Position numbers and translations under genes: made by a program
In this document: positions 23,229 through 34,963 of the stretch, piece by piece
Position numbering within the stretch: the first letter of the stretch is position 1
Layout of the letters: each line of letters starts with the position of its first letter
Notes under the pieces: model-generated
Databases searched by the model: none
What the model was told of the DNA's origin: nothing
Seen by the model: the letters and a program-made list of their open reading frames with translations, nothing else
From: Rhizophagus irregularis
Taxonomy: Eukaryota; Glomeromycota; Glomeromycetes; Glomerales; Glomeraceae
NCBI RefSeq assembly: GCF_026210795.1
Contig: NC_089429.1
Span: 868,001-932,000 of the forward strand
Direction of reading: 5' to 3'
Length of the DNA stretch: 64,000 bases

Positions 23229-23990
23229 GTAGTACTGAAACGCATTTCCTGATCCTTGAGTTCCCGATTGAAAGGATAAAAAATTTTTTTTTTTTTAAAA
23301 ATAAAATTCAAACGGGTGAATTGGCGCTCACCGCAATACCGCAGCAGTAAGAGTAAAATTTTTTTAAAAAAAAATTAGTAAGAATTAAATAGAAAAAAAT
23401 TATTAAAAAAATTGAAAATTGGTGCTTACCGTAATATCGTAGTGGTAAGAGCATCTCCCGACCGTGAGTTCTCAATCTTAAAAGGCGAAAGAAAAAAATT
23501 AGTAAAAAAAATCAAATAGAAAAAAAAATATTATTTCAAAACGAAAAAAAATTGAAATTGGTGCTTACCATAGTACCGCAGCGGTAAGCGTGCCATGAGT
23601 TCCCAATCTGAAAGGACGAAAAAATAAATTCTGTCGTATAATCATGAAGGCGCAACAATGATATGGCTAGTACAACATAAATAAAGTTTCAAAAAATAAT
23701 AAAAAAATATCAATATTAGCAAAAAAAAATAAAAATAACAGAAATAAAAAATTCAAAATGGGAGAATCAGCGCTTGCAGCAATCTGAAGTCTGAACTGCA
23801 AGTTCTCGATCCTAAAGGATGAAAAAATTTAGAAAAAATATTATTTCAAAATGAAAAAAAAAATTGAAATTGGTGCTTACCATAGTACCGCGTCTCACAG
23901 CTGATCCTAAAAGTCGAGAAAAAAAAATAGAAAAATTAAAAAAAAAATCCTGAAAGCAAATTAGTGCTTACCGTTTTACCAAAGTATTTC
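23229..23990 (+). repeat. Array of degenerate units with a tRNA-like core
   Basis: About six or seven units of roughly 100-130 bases are separated by A-rich spacers. The clearest reads ggtgcttaccgtaatatc, then gtagtggtaagagc, then a cgaccgtgagttctcaatc segment. The gtagtggtaagagc block resembles a polymerase III A box and gagttctcaatc a weak B box at tRNA-like spacing. Within each unit gcttacc and ggtaagc can also pair. A SINE-like tRNA-derived repeat is one reading; a plain hairpin satellite is the other. No unit looks like a functional tRNA gene. Confidence 0.5.
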
Positions 23991-25160
23991 ATTGAAAAAT
24001 TCTTTTAATACCAAATCTGACATAAAGAAGAGAAGAATGATAATAATTTTTTGGTCTTGAAAAACCACACTGTCCACACACTTTAACTAGTTTTTCTTAT
24101 ATTAACTTAGTTATTATTCATAATTTTTATTCGATTAAAAATGATTCATAATTGTAATAATTTTAATTTCTTTATACACGTTACATATAAAACAATTATT
24201 AAAAGAATAACTATTTAAAATAATTTTTATCAGCTTGTTTTATTATTTCTATTGTAAAGAATCAAATGCTGTAATGCTTTTTATAAAAAAGTCTATTTGA
24301 CAAATCTATTTTTAAAAAAATGGTATGGTACAAATAAAATACATCTAATTATCTATCTAATTATTTCTCATAATCTTTTGATTGAACTATATTATGATCG
24401 AGTTTCCACAAAATATAATAAACTAATAAAGTGCTATCTACTGGAGTATGAATTTCGGAAACATTTTAAACTCTAACTCGCTCATAAATTAGTAAACTCC
24501 ATCCCTATCTTTTATTTACCTAATATTTTTTTCTGATTATTTAAATTATTCTCTAATAGTGATTAATACAAATTATTTCTCAAATACTTTTTTGTTATTA
24601 TTAAAAACAATCTTCAAGATAATTTTATTCAGAATTTGATTTGTCAAAAATAAAGGACCATTTTATTTTCAAAAGGATAAGAGCCAAGAATTTGGTTTTA
24701 AAGAATAGGAATGATTTCACTGGTAATTATTATAAAGATCAAGTGAAGAATTTTGATTATTCGTGACGTTAACCAATATAAATACCACCGTACTATTCTA
24801 ATAATATTAGTCGATGCAAGAATTATACATATTAAATCAACCATGTTGTAACACCCAAATTTTTATGATCGATATATTATAAATTGAGGTGCAGCTTAAT
24901 CTTTGAATTATAATTCCGGCCAAAATTTCCTTAATTCTGGCCAAATTCGTAATGCCGGCTTAAAATCGGTTAAAATTGAAAATGCGCAGTGATTGATATT
25001 GTAAATAAACTTACAACTTTATACTCGAAAAGAAATATTAAAATTTGACCTTCATGGTTATTTATTTGTAAATTTATAATAAATAAATATATATATACGT
25101 ATTTATGAATCATACTATTTAAATAAAAAATGTCTATTTCAATTATTACTATAAATTGTT
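23991..25160. other. AT-rich spacer
   Basis: No gene was recognised. Near 24.9 kb a short run of aattccggcc-like motifs weakly resembles the centre of the MITE at 5367..5578, but no ends or duplications were found. Confidence 0.35.
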
Positions 25161-27882
25161 CTAAAGTTCTGTCTGTATAGCTGATAATAATGTTCTTACA
25201 AATTCACAAAGAGTACTATAAGTTGGTTCTTTTCCAAGTATAGTATCAACCGTCCAATTAACGACATCGCCACTTTCGAGAGTTATATTTTGTTCAAAGG
25301 CTTCATTGTGTTTTTCACTAAATACCTATATTTTCGATTTTTTTAATTATAATTATTATTTTATAAATAATTAATAATCATAAATAAATATCTCACCTCG
25401 ATGGTATAATAAACATCTCTATCATCTCCGGTGGCCTCGCCTAATCCTTTATTAGTTTTAGGTTTTTCGCTAACCTTTAGTCTCTCAACGCGAGTTAATT
25501 GATAAGTAAAAGTTTCGCTAACTTTCTTTGTCGTAGATTTTTTGAAATCAATAGACTTGACTTCAAGATATCTAACGAGTGTGTCAAATGCTGTTCCTCT
25601 TTTACTTTTGATCTTCTTATCAACATTTTCATATGCGATCGTTGAAACTTCATTTGGGTTAACTGATATCCTTTTGCTAAATGTAGTAAATGGTTCTACA
25701 TCATGACGAATAGCACGTCTTGTGGCTAAATTTATCGCAATATCAGATTTTCTGAATAAAAAAATTCAAAAATTTTAAAAGATAATCATTATTTAAAAAC
25801 GATAAAAAAAATTAAATCTTACAAATTTAACATTGTCCAATCTATGTTTACAAGAGGTTCCCATTCTGATCCAACTTTAACTAAAGAAGCGTTGGCTCTA
25901 TTAACACGCATGTAAACTTCACTAAATTCATCATTTGGCGAATTTCTTGCATCCGCTTTTATTTCAAAATACTCTGTATAATCCTTTTTTTTATCCGGAC
26001 TAAAAAAACTATCGAATCTCTTATAGGTCGAGTTATCGTGTGTCACACTACGAAATATTTTATAAACGTTTTATTTAATAAATTTCGAATTTTTTTTTTT
26101 TTAAAAAAAAATATATAAAAAAATAAATTGAAGAACTCACTCTTCATCAAATCTTGATTTGATATCATATTTTGAAATTATACTTTCCAAATCATTAAAA
26201 TTCCAAAGTTTTCCTTTAACTTCATCAGTTTTACTGAACATCGATTTCCCCAAGCTAATTAAATAATTAATTGAGGTTAACCATATTTTTTGAAATAATA
26301 TCCTTTAAAATTTATTTACCTTCCATAAAAACGTACTTCTCCTTGATGTACGCGCACATACTCTAGTCTTAATATGTAAAATATGATGGATTAATATCAA
26401 ATGGTATTAGAATATAATGTATTATTAAATTGATATTAAATACCCTTTTGTCAGCACATCGCTCATCCTAGCGAGATTATAACCCTTAATCCTTTAATAA
26501 TAATATAAAGTAAGTAATAATGAATAATTTAACAACAATTAATAAAATAAAATGTAACATACTTTTTATCGAGAGCCAACCTTTCAGAATTTTCCAAACT
26601 TTTCGAATTAGGTTCATTTATATGGTGCGAAAGTATACAAACATCATTAAAATAATCCATTGCTGCATCTTTAAAATATGGATGATTGTTAGGGAGACGG
26701 AAACCGACTTTGAAATGTGCATGTACGTTTGAAAAATGTACTAGTGGAACGCGTTTATGGTTAAAAGTTTCTCGAAGCTGATTTTAAAGGTAAATAAAAA
26801 GTTAAATAATGGATCAACATTTTTAAGTCAATTATTACAATGTTAACTTAAAAATTTTCATACATAATTATTTTCTATTTGTCTTAATTTACGTTTCGCC
26901 TTTTCAACATCTTTACGTTTACCTTGGATGAATTCTATCCTCTATAAAGAAATTTCAAATAAAATTAATGTTATGGAAACGTAAAAATTAATATACACAC
27001 TTAATAAATACAGTATATAATTACTCTGTCATCATATGAGATTTCACCATTAACATTACAACTTTTACAAATATCTCTCCAATAATCGACATGGGTAAAT
27101 GGTCTCCATTGATTCGTTCCAAATAAACCATCTAACTCGGCAGGTATTCTTATTTGAGGATTAAATCTGTATAATCCTACTAAACCTACAGGAATTTCTT
27201 CTTCCTTTTTTTCAATCATAAGAGGAACAGTTTCCTTCATAGGTGGAGGTTTACCAGGAGCTGATTTTTCAAATTTGGGTTCTTTTTTCTTATAACGAGG
27301 CACGGCATAGCTTTGCTTTTCAGACTATGAATATAAAATACATACCAAGGATGTATTGTTAAGACTAAATTTAAAAGTATAAAACGTAATTATAATTTTT
27401 TTTACATACCTTTGACTTGAGAAGTTCGAATATATGATCACGCCTATTACAGTAAATAATTATTAATTAATATTAACTATTTATTTAAAATTAAAAATAT
27501 ATTACAACTTACGTTTTATTTAATTCATCATAGTCGGTGCCTTTTATATCGAATAACTGTCAGTTTAAAAAAAATATATATATATTATTATATATACAGT
27601 ATATAAGCCATGTATATGTAATATTGTATATTCCGAAAGTAATAAATATGCTAATACATAAATTACATAAATGCAAACCTTCTTTTCCCTTATGTATTCG
27701 ACTTTCACACCATGAGCATCCTCAAGTTTTCTATCAAAAAAATTTATAAATAAATAAAAGGGTATAGTTACAAAAAAAGTAAATATAACTTACCGACATT
27801 CCCCCTCTATTGAATTAATTTCTTCCTCACTATACGCCCAAAATGTTATAATACTGTATGAAATTTCTTCCGTATTTTCCAT
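25161..27882 (-). CDS. Thirteen-exon gene, 588 aa, possible KH-like RNA-binding segment
   Basis: Exons, in order of translation: 27794..27882, 27679..27730, 27513..27556, 27410..27443, 27025..27324, 26864..26941, 26563..26777, 26444..26491, 26320..26367, 26141..26254, 25823..26047, 25397..25751, 25161..25325. All introns are GT..AG, phases agree throughout, and the total is 589 codons including TAG. The middle reads WRDICKSCNV, then RIEFIQGKRKDVEKAKRKL, which resembles the end of a KH fold. It is followed by LEYVRVHQGEVRFYGRLGKS, a pattern reminiscent of a fungal domain of unknown function. I cannot assign a function. The intron density and lack of repeats suggest a conserved single-copy host gene, unlike its surroundings. 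Confidence 0.85.
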
Positions 27883-29047
27883 TTTTTTTTTATAAAATAT
27901 TTTTATTAGTTGATATTTTAAGGTTAGAAGGCGGAATTTTATGTATTTATATATTTTTTTTTGTACCAATTATAAATCACGTGAAACAGGGATTGATACA
28001 TATTTTCGGTTAGATTAGATTATATAAACAACAATAACCAACAATACTAACAATAACATAATAATATATGCACCTTGTCAATCTCCCCAATTTCGAGAAC
28101 AAATACAACAAAAACAAAAAGTAGACCATTTATCCCAAAAGTTTATAACAATAAATTACTAGTAGATATGAAAACAAAAGTATAAATAATAATCTAGAAT
28201 AAAAACCAATGACAAAATATTGCCATTTAATACAAGAAAAGAAATCCAAAAAACAAATCTGTTTAGTAACTTAGTATAACATTTTTAAAGTTTAATCCTT
28301 TATGACCGTTTTAAAAATTGTTTCGTATTTTATTAATTGTTAATTCGCCGTTCATACAAAGTTCATTAGTCAGAAGTATAACGAAGGACTACGTTTGATG
28401 ACGTCATGTCCGGACGTCTGATAATTCCCAATTAATTCTGCTCATCTCAGAAACTGAACCTATTTTCCTTAGATAACAGATTTTGTAATTTAACTACTAC
28501 TTCGTGCGGACTTAATAACGGTTTACATTTTCCTACAAATCTTACAAAGTATAAAGCATGAAGGTGTAAAAAAGAGTATAGACTAAGGACTATGACGATC
28601 TGGGTCAGATGATATTCATATCACCTAAATTGGTAAGCTTGCATGAAATATTTTCATATGAAACATTCAGCCACATAACTTGATTTTTATGATTAACTTA
28701 CCGGATTTTTTAATTACTTGTACTGTACATTTTCAATATTAAAATGGTTGACTAAATTGCCACATTTTTTTTATTGTTCCTTAATTATAGAAAAATTATT
28801 TAAACTAATTCCTTAATTGTAATAATATTGTTGAATTAAATTTTCGCAATTAAAAAGAGCCCATTTTATAATTGATCATAAAGGCCATGGAAGAAATAAC
28901 ATTATGTACCGTATAATCAAAATATATAATATGATAATTACTGATTGCCACTGCATACAGTACCCGGGTCTATACTTGCCGCCCAAATAAATGGGATGGG
29001 ACTTGGGAGTCCCAACCCATCCCATCCCAAATCCCATTTAATATATA
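27883..29047. other. Upstream and intergenic region of the 13-exon gene
   Basis: The first few hundred bases probably hold the gene's promoter. A CACGTG-containing word near 27.98 kb and a TGACGTCA palindrome near 28.40 kb are visible, but their use is not shown. Around 28.97-29.04 kb there is a palindromic cluster of gggatggg/cccatccc words. No coding sequence was recognised. Confidence 0.4.
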
Positions 29048-29091
29048 ATAATATTTATTTATTTTATGTGAAGCTGGAGGATAATATTTAT
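29048..29091 (-). mobile_element. Possible severely truncated copy of the 2.6-kb element
   Basis: The words ttattttatgtgaagctgga match the extreme 3' end of the 2.6-kb elements (ttattttatgtgaag-cgga at 2140-2162 and 42788-42808). The stretch lies between two 11-base direct repeats ataatatttat (29048..29058 and 29081..29091). This is what an almost fully 5'-truncated insertion would leave. The match is short and AT-rich, so chance cannot be excluded. Confidence 0.4.
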
Positions 29092-29339
29092 CCTATAATT
29101 GCCAAAAATTAAAAATCACGTGACTCCGGCGAATAAATAGCAAAAACCTTTTTTTTAACATAAAATTTTTTCAATATAATACTCTTAAAAGATTTATTTT
29201 TTAATTCTTTATAATTTTTTTGTTTTGTAAAGTATTATCCTATTAAGCATTCATATTATTAATATTATTATCGTATAATCTGTAATTAATCAAAAGATAT
29301 CATATCTTATAGTGTATATGCTAATAATTTAAATTTAAA

Positions 29340-29640
29340 TTAGAAAACTAAGTCCTTTTTTATTGAATGCCAAGCCATTTTAATTAAATACTAAGCATTT
29401 TTTTGTTAAATACAAAGCCATTTTGTTAAATCCTAAGCTTTCATTTTTGTTAAACACTAAGCCACTTTTGTTAAATGCTAACATTTTTTGTTAAATACGA
29501 AGCCTTTTTTGTTAAACACTAAGCCTCTTTTGTTAAATGCTAACATTTTATGTTAAATATTAAGTCATTTTTATTAAATTTTAAGCCTTTTTTTATTAAG
29601 TACCAAGCCACTTTCTGTTAAATATTTAATTCTTAATTAA
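29340..29640. repeat. Degenerate short tandem repeats
   Basis: Imperfect units of about 28-35 bases carry aagcc, a T-run, gttaaata and cta (for example aagccacttttgttaaatgc). Similar in style, but not clearly in sequence, to the repeats inside the hAT element. Confidence 0.55.
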
Positions 29641-29889
29641 TCAAAGTAGAATAAATCAGCTAAAAATAAAAATTCTGATTAATATAATATCAGTTACTAA
29701 TCATTACAAATCAGTATTTTTCTGATTTATAGTTATTGCAATTTATAATTGATAGCAGATATTGATGTTAATTAAAGTTCTAATTTATAGCTAATTCTAA
29801 ATTAATCCTAATATGATTTTTTACTTCAATTAAAAGCTTTTTTGTTTAATAAAATTTGGCTTAATACTGATAATTTGGCTTAGTTTCAA

Positions 29890-30165
29890 ATACTTGCATC
29901 ATCATTAAATAATGGAATTGACTTATTTGATGATAATGACCTTGAAGTTAATTTTGAAATATTAATGTGATCGAAGAAATTGTAGATTTAGAAGGAATAA
30001 ATAATCAAGAACTAGAAATTACAAATTTTATTGATTTATCAATAAGTTTATTAAATAATAATAATAAGGATGAAAAAGAAGATGAAGTAAGTATAATGAA
30101 CCATGGTCCATGAAGACTTAAATTTTGATGTTGATGAATTAATAAATAAGTTTGATGAATCAGTT
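29890..30165 (+). pseudogene. Decayed acidic coding remnant
   Basis: Three coherent but frame-shifted pieces are visible: SSLNNGIDLFDDNDLEVNFE, then VIEEIVDLEGINNQELEITN, then HEDLNFDVDELINKFDESV and a stop. Together with the repeats just upstream, the layout is like an internally deleted transposon. No inverted repeats were found to prove it. Confidence 0.35.
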
Positions 30166-30324
30166 TAATTAGTTTTCTATATTTATTATTTATTATATAG
30201 ATAAATTTTTTATCATTTTAATAGATAGGTTAAAATAAAGTTTAAAATATTACATTTTGTTATAAAAGTTTATAATTTTGTAATGCGTTTTATAATAACA
30301 ATGCAACATTAAAAAATTAATTCC

Positions 30325-31090
30325 AAAACACCGGCGAGTAAGACTGAATATCGAATTTCACTAACTGAAGACGCTCTCAATAATCCAACCGAATTGCGTG
30401 AGAATGCATGTGAAGAGGATTTTAATGTTATAGTAGATTTGTTAAAAGATAGTTATCCATTAGATAACTTGCATCTAAGAAAGCGTCGCGCGGAAGAAAA
30501 AATCAAAAAAATAATCGTGTATATTAGAAAATTATGTATCACGGGCTGTGACAAGTCATTTGTATTTATTTTTGCGTGGTGCGTCGTTCTATTACTGTAT
30601 TGATAAAAATTTTTCTTGCATACCATCGGTCCCACAAATTTATTGACAATTTGAATAATATTCAAAAAAATATTATCAATAATTTCATCAGAACTTGAAT
30701 TATTGAAGCAACTCATTACCGAGCTTGAGACTGAACGCGAAGTTGAAACAAATTATAGAAGAAATCTCCGGGCGCGAAGCTAAGATTACTGAACTCTCGT
30801 CTAGAGTCAGCATATGATTACTGAGCTTAAGACCAAAGTTTCGAAATCAGAACAGGATTACTCTGCGGTGATTGAGACTTGGGCAAATATAAAGTATAAC
30901 AATCACGGTTCAGTTTCAGCAAGTACGATCACATACTAGACAGATATAGCAATTGGTATAACTATAGGAAAGGTACTTCTCGCAGGTATTGAACATCCAC
31001 CGTACAGTCTTTATTATGAGTTGTCCAGAGAAATACAACCTAAATGGTTATGTATGGTCATACTAATAGCATCCATATTGTATTACTAAA
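30325..31090 (+). pseudogene. Decayed coiled-coil-like gene
   Basis: Coding-like pieces appear in order: KTPASKTEYRISLTEDALNN, ENACEEDFNVIVDLLKDSY, then ELETEREVETNYRRNLR, ITELKTKVSKSEQDYSAVIE and IGKVLLAGIEHPPYSLYYEL. They are separated by stops and frame changes. The middle is charged and heptad-like. I do not recognise the family. Base composition is richer in GC than the flanks. Confidence 0.45.
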
Positions 31091-31793
31091 AAACTATCAC
31101 CAATCGTATAATTATTTCTCACTCTATATATCTCTCGTTAACTTAGGAGATGTCTTTAATTACTAGATAAATACTTAAAAATAAAAAGGGAATAAATTTA
31201 TCGCAAAATTATAAAAGAATTTTTTTTCATATATATTGTTACTTTTATAAAGTTGATAAAATGTGCACGACAGATTACAAAGCGTATAATAGATAATTAT
31301 ATCAAAGCAAGAAATTCGGGGTTAAAACTGTCATATTGGCAAAAAATAAATGTTTATAAATGATACTCCATAGAAATGTAACGCATTCATGGAAATTAAA
31401 CGGTCAAAATTAATATAAAGTATAAAATTTTTGTTCTCAATAATCCGACACGTTGCAATTCGAAATTTAAAAATCTAAAAGTAATCAATACAACATCACA
31501 CTATATTGCTATATAACATTCGGAATTTCGGATACCGAATTATCTATCACGATAACTTAAAGCTGAAATCCTGCACCAAATAAGAAAGTGATTATAATGC
31601 GTGATTGTGATTGAACATTTCTTTCACCTCATGGAAAAAAAAAATAAATTATATTAAAAATAAACCCTTAATAATCTTTAATAATCATAAAAAATCGAGA
31701 AAATTAATAAGTGATAAAAAAATTAGGCGTTAAATTTCTTAAAAATGAGGCGGATCAGAATGTTCTCCTACTTTCCATTAAACGTAAAAATAT
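31091..31793. other. Intergenic, nothing recognised
   Basis: AT-rich sequence without supported features between the coiled-coil pseudogene and the first pogo-like MITE. Confidence 0.4.
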
Positions 31794-31988
31794 TATTCAA
31801 ACCCATATTCTAACCTCGATATACCGATATTCGATATACCGATATATTATTAAAAACTTGATATACCGATAAAATTTTATTTTCCCACTATATGTGAGGA
31901 CATATAATATCGGTATAACTTTGATATAACGATATTTCCTAAAAATTCCATATATGTCCCGACATATCGTTATACAAAGGTTTGACTG
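31794..31988. mobile_element. pogo-like MITE
   Basis: The right end reads aaaggtttgactg followed by TA. The left end starts near attcaaaccc and continues into repeated gatataccgatat words. The terminal cagtcaaacct motif with ATATAACGATAT inside is the classic pattern of pogo/Tigger-type Tc1-mariner MITEs. The left end is degraded. There is no coding capacity. Confidence 0.6.
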
Positions 31989-32033
31989 TAACCTCATTTA
32001 ATGAACTGAATGTTATTTGCTGTTCTAATTCTT

Positions 32034-32463
32034 CTAAATCATCATGTTTGTTTCATCGGCAATGGAAATTTGTTCGTCAGCCTCCTCAATAGGCGATTTG
32101 TCCAAGCATTGTGATTTACTATCAGAGAATACAGTTGCGGAGGAACCTTTTGTGGTTTTAATCTGAGTTCCTCTGTTTGACCTTGCAATCTCCGAATATT
32201 GCGAATTTGATGATGGTGATGTGTTTTCGAACGTGACCTTGAAAAATTAGAACCAACAGCCAACGTTCTGTCAATTCTCATTAAAAAATTACCTCGTCCC
32301 GATCTCTTCTTGTCATAAGTTTCACTCCACTGCTTATATTTTTAACGGTTCCTCCATTTACCACAGTCCCGTATTTAGATTCGGTTAGTGGATGTGAATT
32401 TGTTTTTGCGTGCGCTTCTTTTCGCTTTTGTACGATCTGGTTTAAGACCTTAGCGTGGAAATT
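32034..32463 (-). CDS. Last two exons of an unidentified gene, 5' part missing
   Basis: Exons 32293..32463 and 32034..32237 flank a 55-base GT..AG intron in phase 0 and read 124 residues to a TAG. The text is coherent: FHAKVLNQIVQKRKEAH, then TVVNGGTVKNISSGVK, then ENTSPSSNSQYSEIARSNRG and IEEADEQISIADETNMMI. A plausible acceptor site (ttccag) precedes the first exon. No upstream exon was found; the sequence beyond it looks like a possible LTR. Function unknown. It may be a truncated host gene or an old transposon remnant. GC content exceeds the surroundings. Confidence 0.5.
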
Positions 32464-32499
32464 CTGGAAATTAATAATAATTCTTAACTAATATTTCCT

Positions 32500-32860
32500 A
32501 TCCCACTAGGACATCAGCCAACCTAGCAGGCCAACTGTGCCTTAGTGAATCCAATGCTGGATCAGCTAGCAGCCTTTGGCATCAGATAACCTAACAAGTT
32601 ACCTATGCGCCAGCATCAGTTTCGTGGCTCAGCTAACAGCCTTGAATGACCGACAACCTAGCAGGCCCCCGCTCACATCACGACTTAAAGAACTTTTACT
32701 TACTAGTATAAATCCGTCGAGAAGCGATTGCGCTTTTATACTCCTCTCTCCTTGCGATGGGTTTTGAGACTTTTTGTGTATCTATCTATCTTTGTGTCCA
32801 CACTCGTTTAAGAAATCAATAATACCCAAGTCTCAGGATTTCGTTTAAAATATTCATGAT
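32500..32860 (+). mobile_element. Possible solo LTR
   Basis: A relatively GC-rich block has internal repeats of caacctagcaggcc and gctagcagcctt-type words. They are followed by a TATA-like tataaat, a pyrimidine-rich segment (ctcctctctccttgcgatgg) and an aataatacccaagtctcagg end. This layout suits the U3-R-U5 order of a retrotransposon LTR. No second LTR, primer-binding site or target duplication was confirmed. Confidence 0.35.
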
Positions 32861-34300
32861 CTCTTGACATGACTAATACACGTTTTTTTGTAGAGTATAA
32901 CTTTTACGCTTTAAACAAAATGAAATAACGGTATATATGAAGCCGATTGGGATCATCCACCGCTATATGCTTATGGTAACACAGGTGACATATTATGCAG
33001 GTGACATATAGAGATCAGACCACTCAAAAAAAAGTCGTTGAGATAAATATAAACAACGCGAACGAGGCAGTCAACGTGAACGGTGACGGTTAGACATCAG
33101 AGGGTGGTGTGGTAAGATTATTCAGCCGATTATTGCACAAATCCAGTAACATGCCAATCGGGGAATAATTTTTTCTGATGTCACAAAGTCCAAAATGTGA
33201 AACGTATGTATTATCTAATAACACATTCTAACCTGATACCAATGGTAAAAGTTTTCGATGAAAATTTCTGAAGTGTGCGAAATTTTATTGACTTTTCAGA
33301 TATATAACTAATCAGAGTAGCGAGAGAAATATATAATGCTATCAAAGAGGGAGGGAGTACGCGGATCCCAGGTAATTTAATGCGAGTCCCAGCATCAAAT
33401 TATTCTCACATTTACGGAAAATATCTATAGCTAATTTGTTTCTATTACTAATATTTCTAACTACAAGATTTTCCTTTTTCTACATTAGATTTTCGAAATA
33501 AATTTCCCACATACAGTATCTACAGAATTTGCGATAACAAAAAAAAACCTTCTTCTCGGTAAAACGATCTTAACAAAAAAAAGAAAAGAAAAATTATTTG
33601 TTTATTTATTTTTTTATTTATTCAAAATTTTTGGAAATCCGGAATGTAAAGAAGGACTATATTATTTTCTAACCAGGAAGAAATATATTATTATATGCAA
33701 AATATTAAACCATAATTAGTTTATACCATTTGCGTCACCTTTTAATTTTAAGAGCGCGTGGGGCATGTTGAACTTTATTAAATAGGCCAGCCATGCAAAC
33801 CGGTAAAGACGGTATCGGTGGTTGCTTATTGAAATTTGATTACTTTAGGAAAGAAAAAAAGTGATAAAAACCTTTTCCTTCATTAATAATCCGATAAAAA
33901 AAAAATACGTAAAATAAACTTAAAGTGAGGCACTCTTCTAAAAAAAGTATGATTTATGAAATTATGCATGAAATAAAAACGTGACAAACTATGAAACAGT
34001 CACACAGCGTTTGATTATATTTAATATTTAGACCAAAAAGAGAAACTATAGTAACGCCATATTAGATTTTCACGCGGCTTATGCTCCATATATACGATAA
34101 AAAATGGTTGTACAACAGCTTTTCTTGGAATTTAAACAAAAATTGTAAAGTGAAAGTTAATCCGGTTAATGATATCCGGAGGATCATCCGGATGAAATAA
34201 AGTTTCTTTTCCGAAGCTTCGATTTATCAAATTTTAATTTCATGAAGTTGACTAACGAGTAACGACTACACGATTGACGGTCGTACATAGTTTATAGTTA
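32861..34300. other. Intergenic, nothing firm
   Basis: Mixed AT-rich sequence. Some ccggat words occur near 34.15-34.20 kb (and again at 34.66-34.73 kb) resembling hAT subterminal motifs, but no terminal repeats are present. No gene was recognised. Confidence 0.35.
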
Positions 34301-34446
34301 CATTCAAACTCCGATATAACGATATGTATCCATATAAAATATCGTCACATCAATATTTATACGCTCTCTCATATAGTGAGAAAGTAAAATTTTATCGTTA
34401 TATCGAGGTTTTAATAGTCGAATATCGTTATATTTAAGTCTGACTG
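34301..34446. mobile_element. pogo-like MITE, 146 bp
   Basis: It begins cattcaaactccgatataac and ends atttaagtctgactg, flanked by TA on both sides. Inverted ends share cagtc-aact and atataacgatat words. It resembles the copy at 31794..31988, including a central tcactatat-gag segment. Confidence 0.65.
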
Positions 34447-34963
34447 TATACTTTTTATTTTCTTCTTTATTGAGACAAATGATATCATTTATAATTTATC
34501 GATTATCATTGAAGTTTTCTTTTGAGAATTGTAAGAATAAATAGAAACATGAAATAAAAATTATGCATGGTGCTAAATCAAATATAATTATTATGGTATG
34601 TATCGAAAAATAAACTTTTAACCAATAAATTTTAAAGATTCATATGATCGTTTAAAAATTCGGATAGGATTAACCCGGATAAAACCTAATTTAATGAATG
34701 TATCCGGATTAACGATCCGGATTTGCATCCGAATTGCCTAAATAGATTTTTGTCACAGTGACGTGATTTTAGGACACGATTACTAAGGGGGGGGGCATCC
34801 GGAATTTACTTAAATTAACTAAAAAAAGGAACGATTTACAAATTTTTTTATTGCAGGTCATATTGTTGCCTTTTTATGGAATATTTAATAAATTGTACTC
34901 GAAAATTGATAAATTTGCATCCATTGTGAAATGAAAGCAAACTCTTTTTTTTCTTCAACCAAC
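34447..34963. other. Upstream region of the first F-box paralog
   Basis: The last 160 bases are clearly related to the region upstream of the paralog at 59257. Shared words include ccggaatt-actt, aaaaaaaggaacgatt and ttgtgaaatgaaagc. The shared segment may contain the promoter, or may simply mark the duplication. A G-run (ggggggggg) lies near 34.79 kb. Confidence 0.5.

Noticed and set aside
28970-30320. A possible internally deleted hAT-like element (gggatggg palindrome, short repeats, acidic coding remnant)
   Set aside because: No matching right terminus or 8-base duplication was found, so only its parts are listed.
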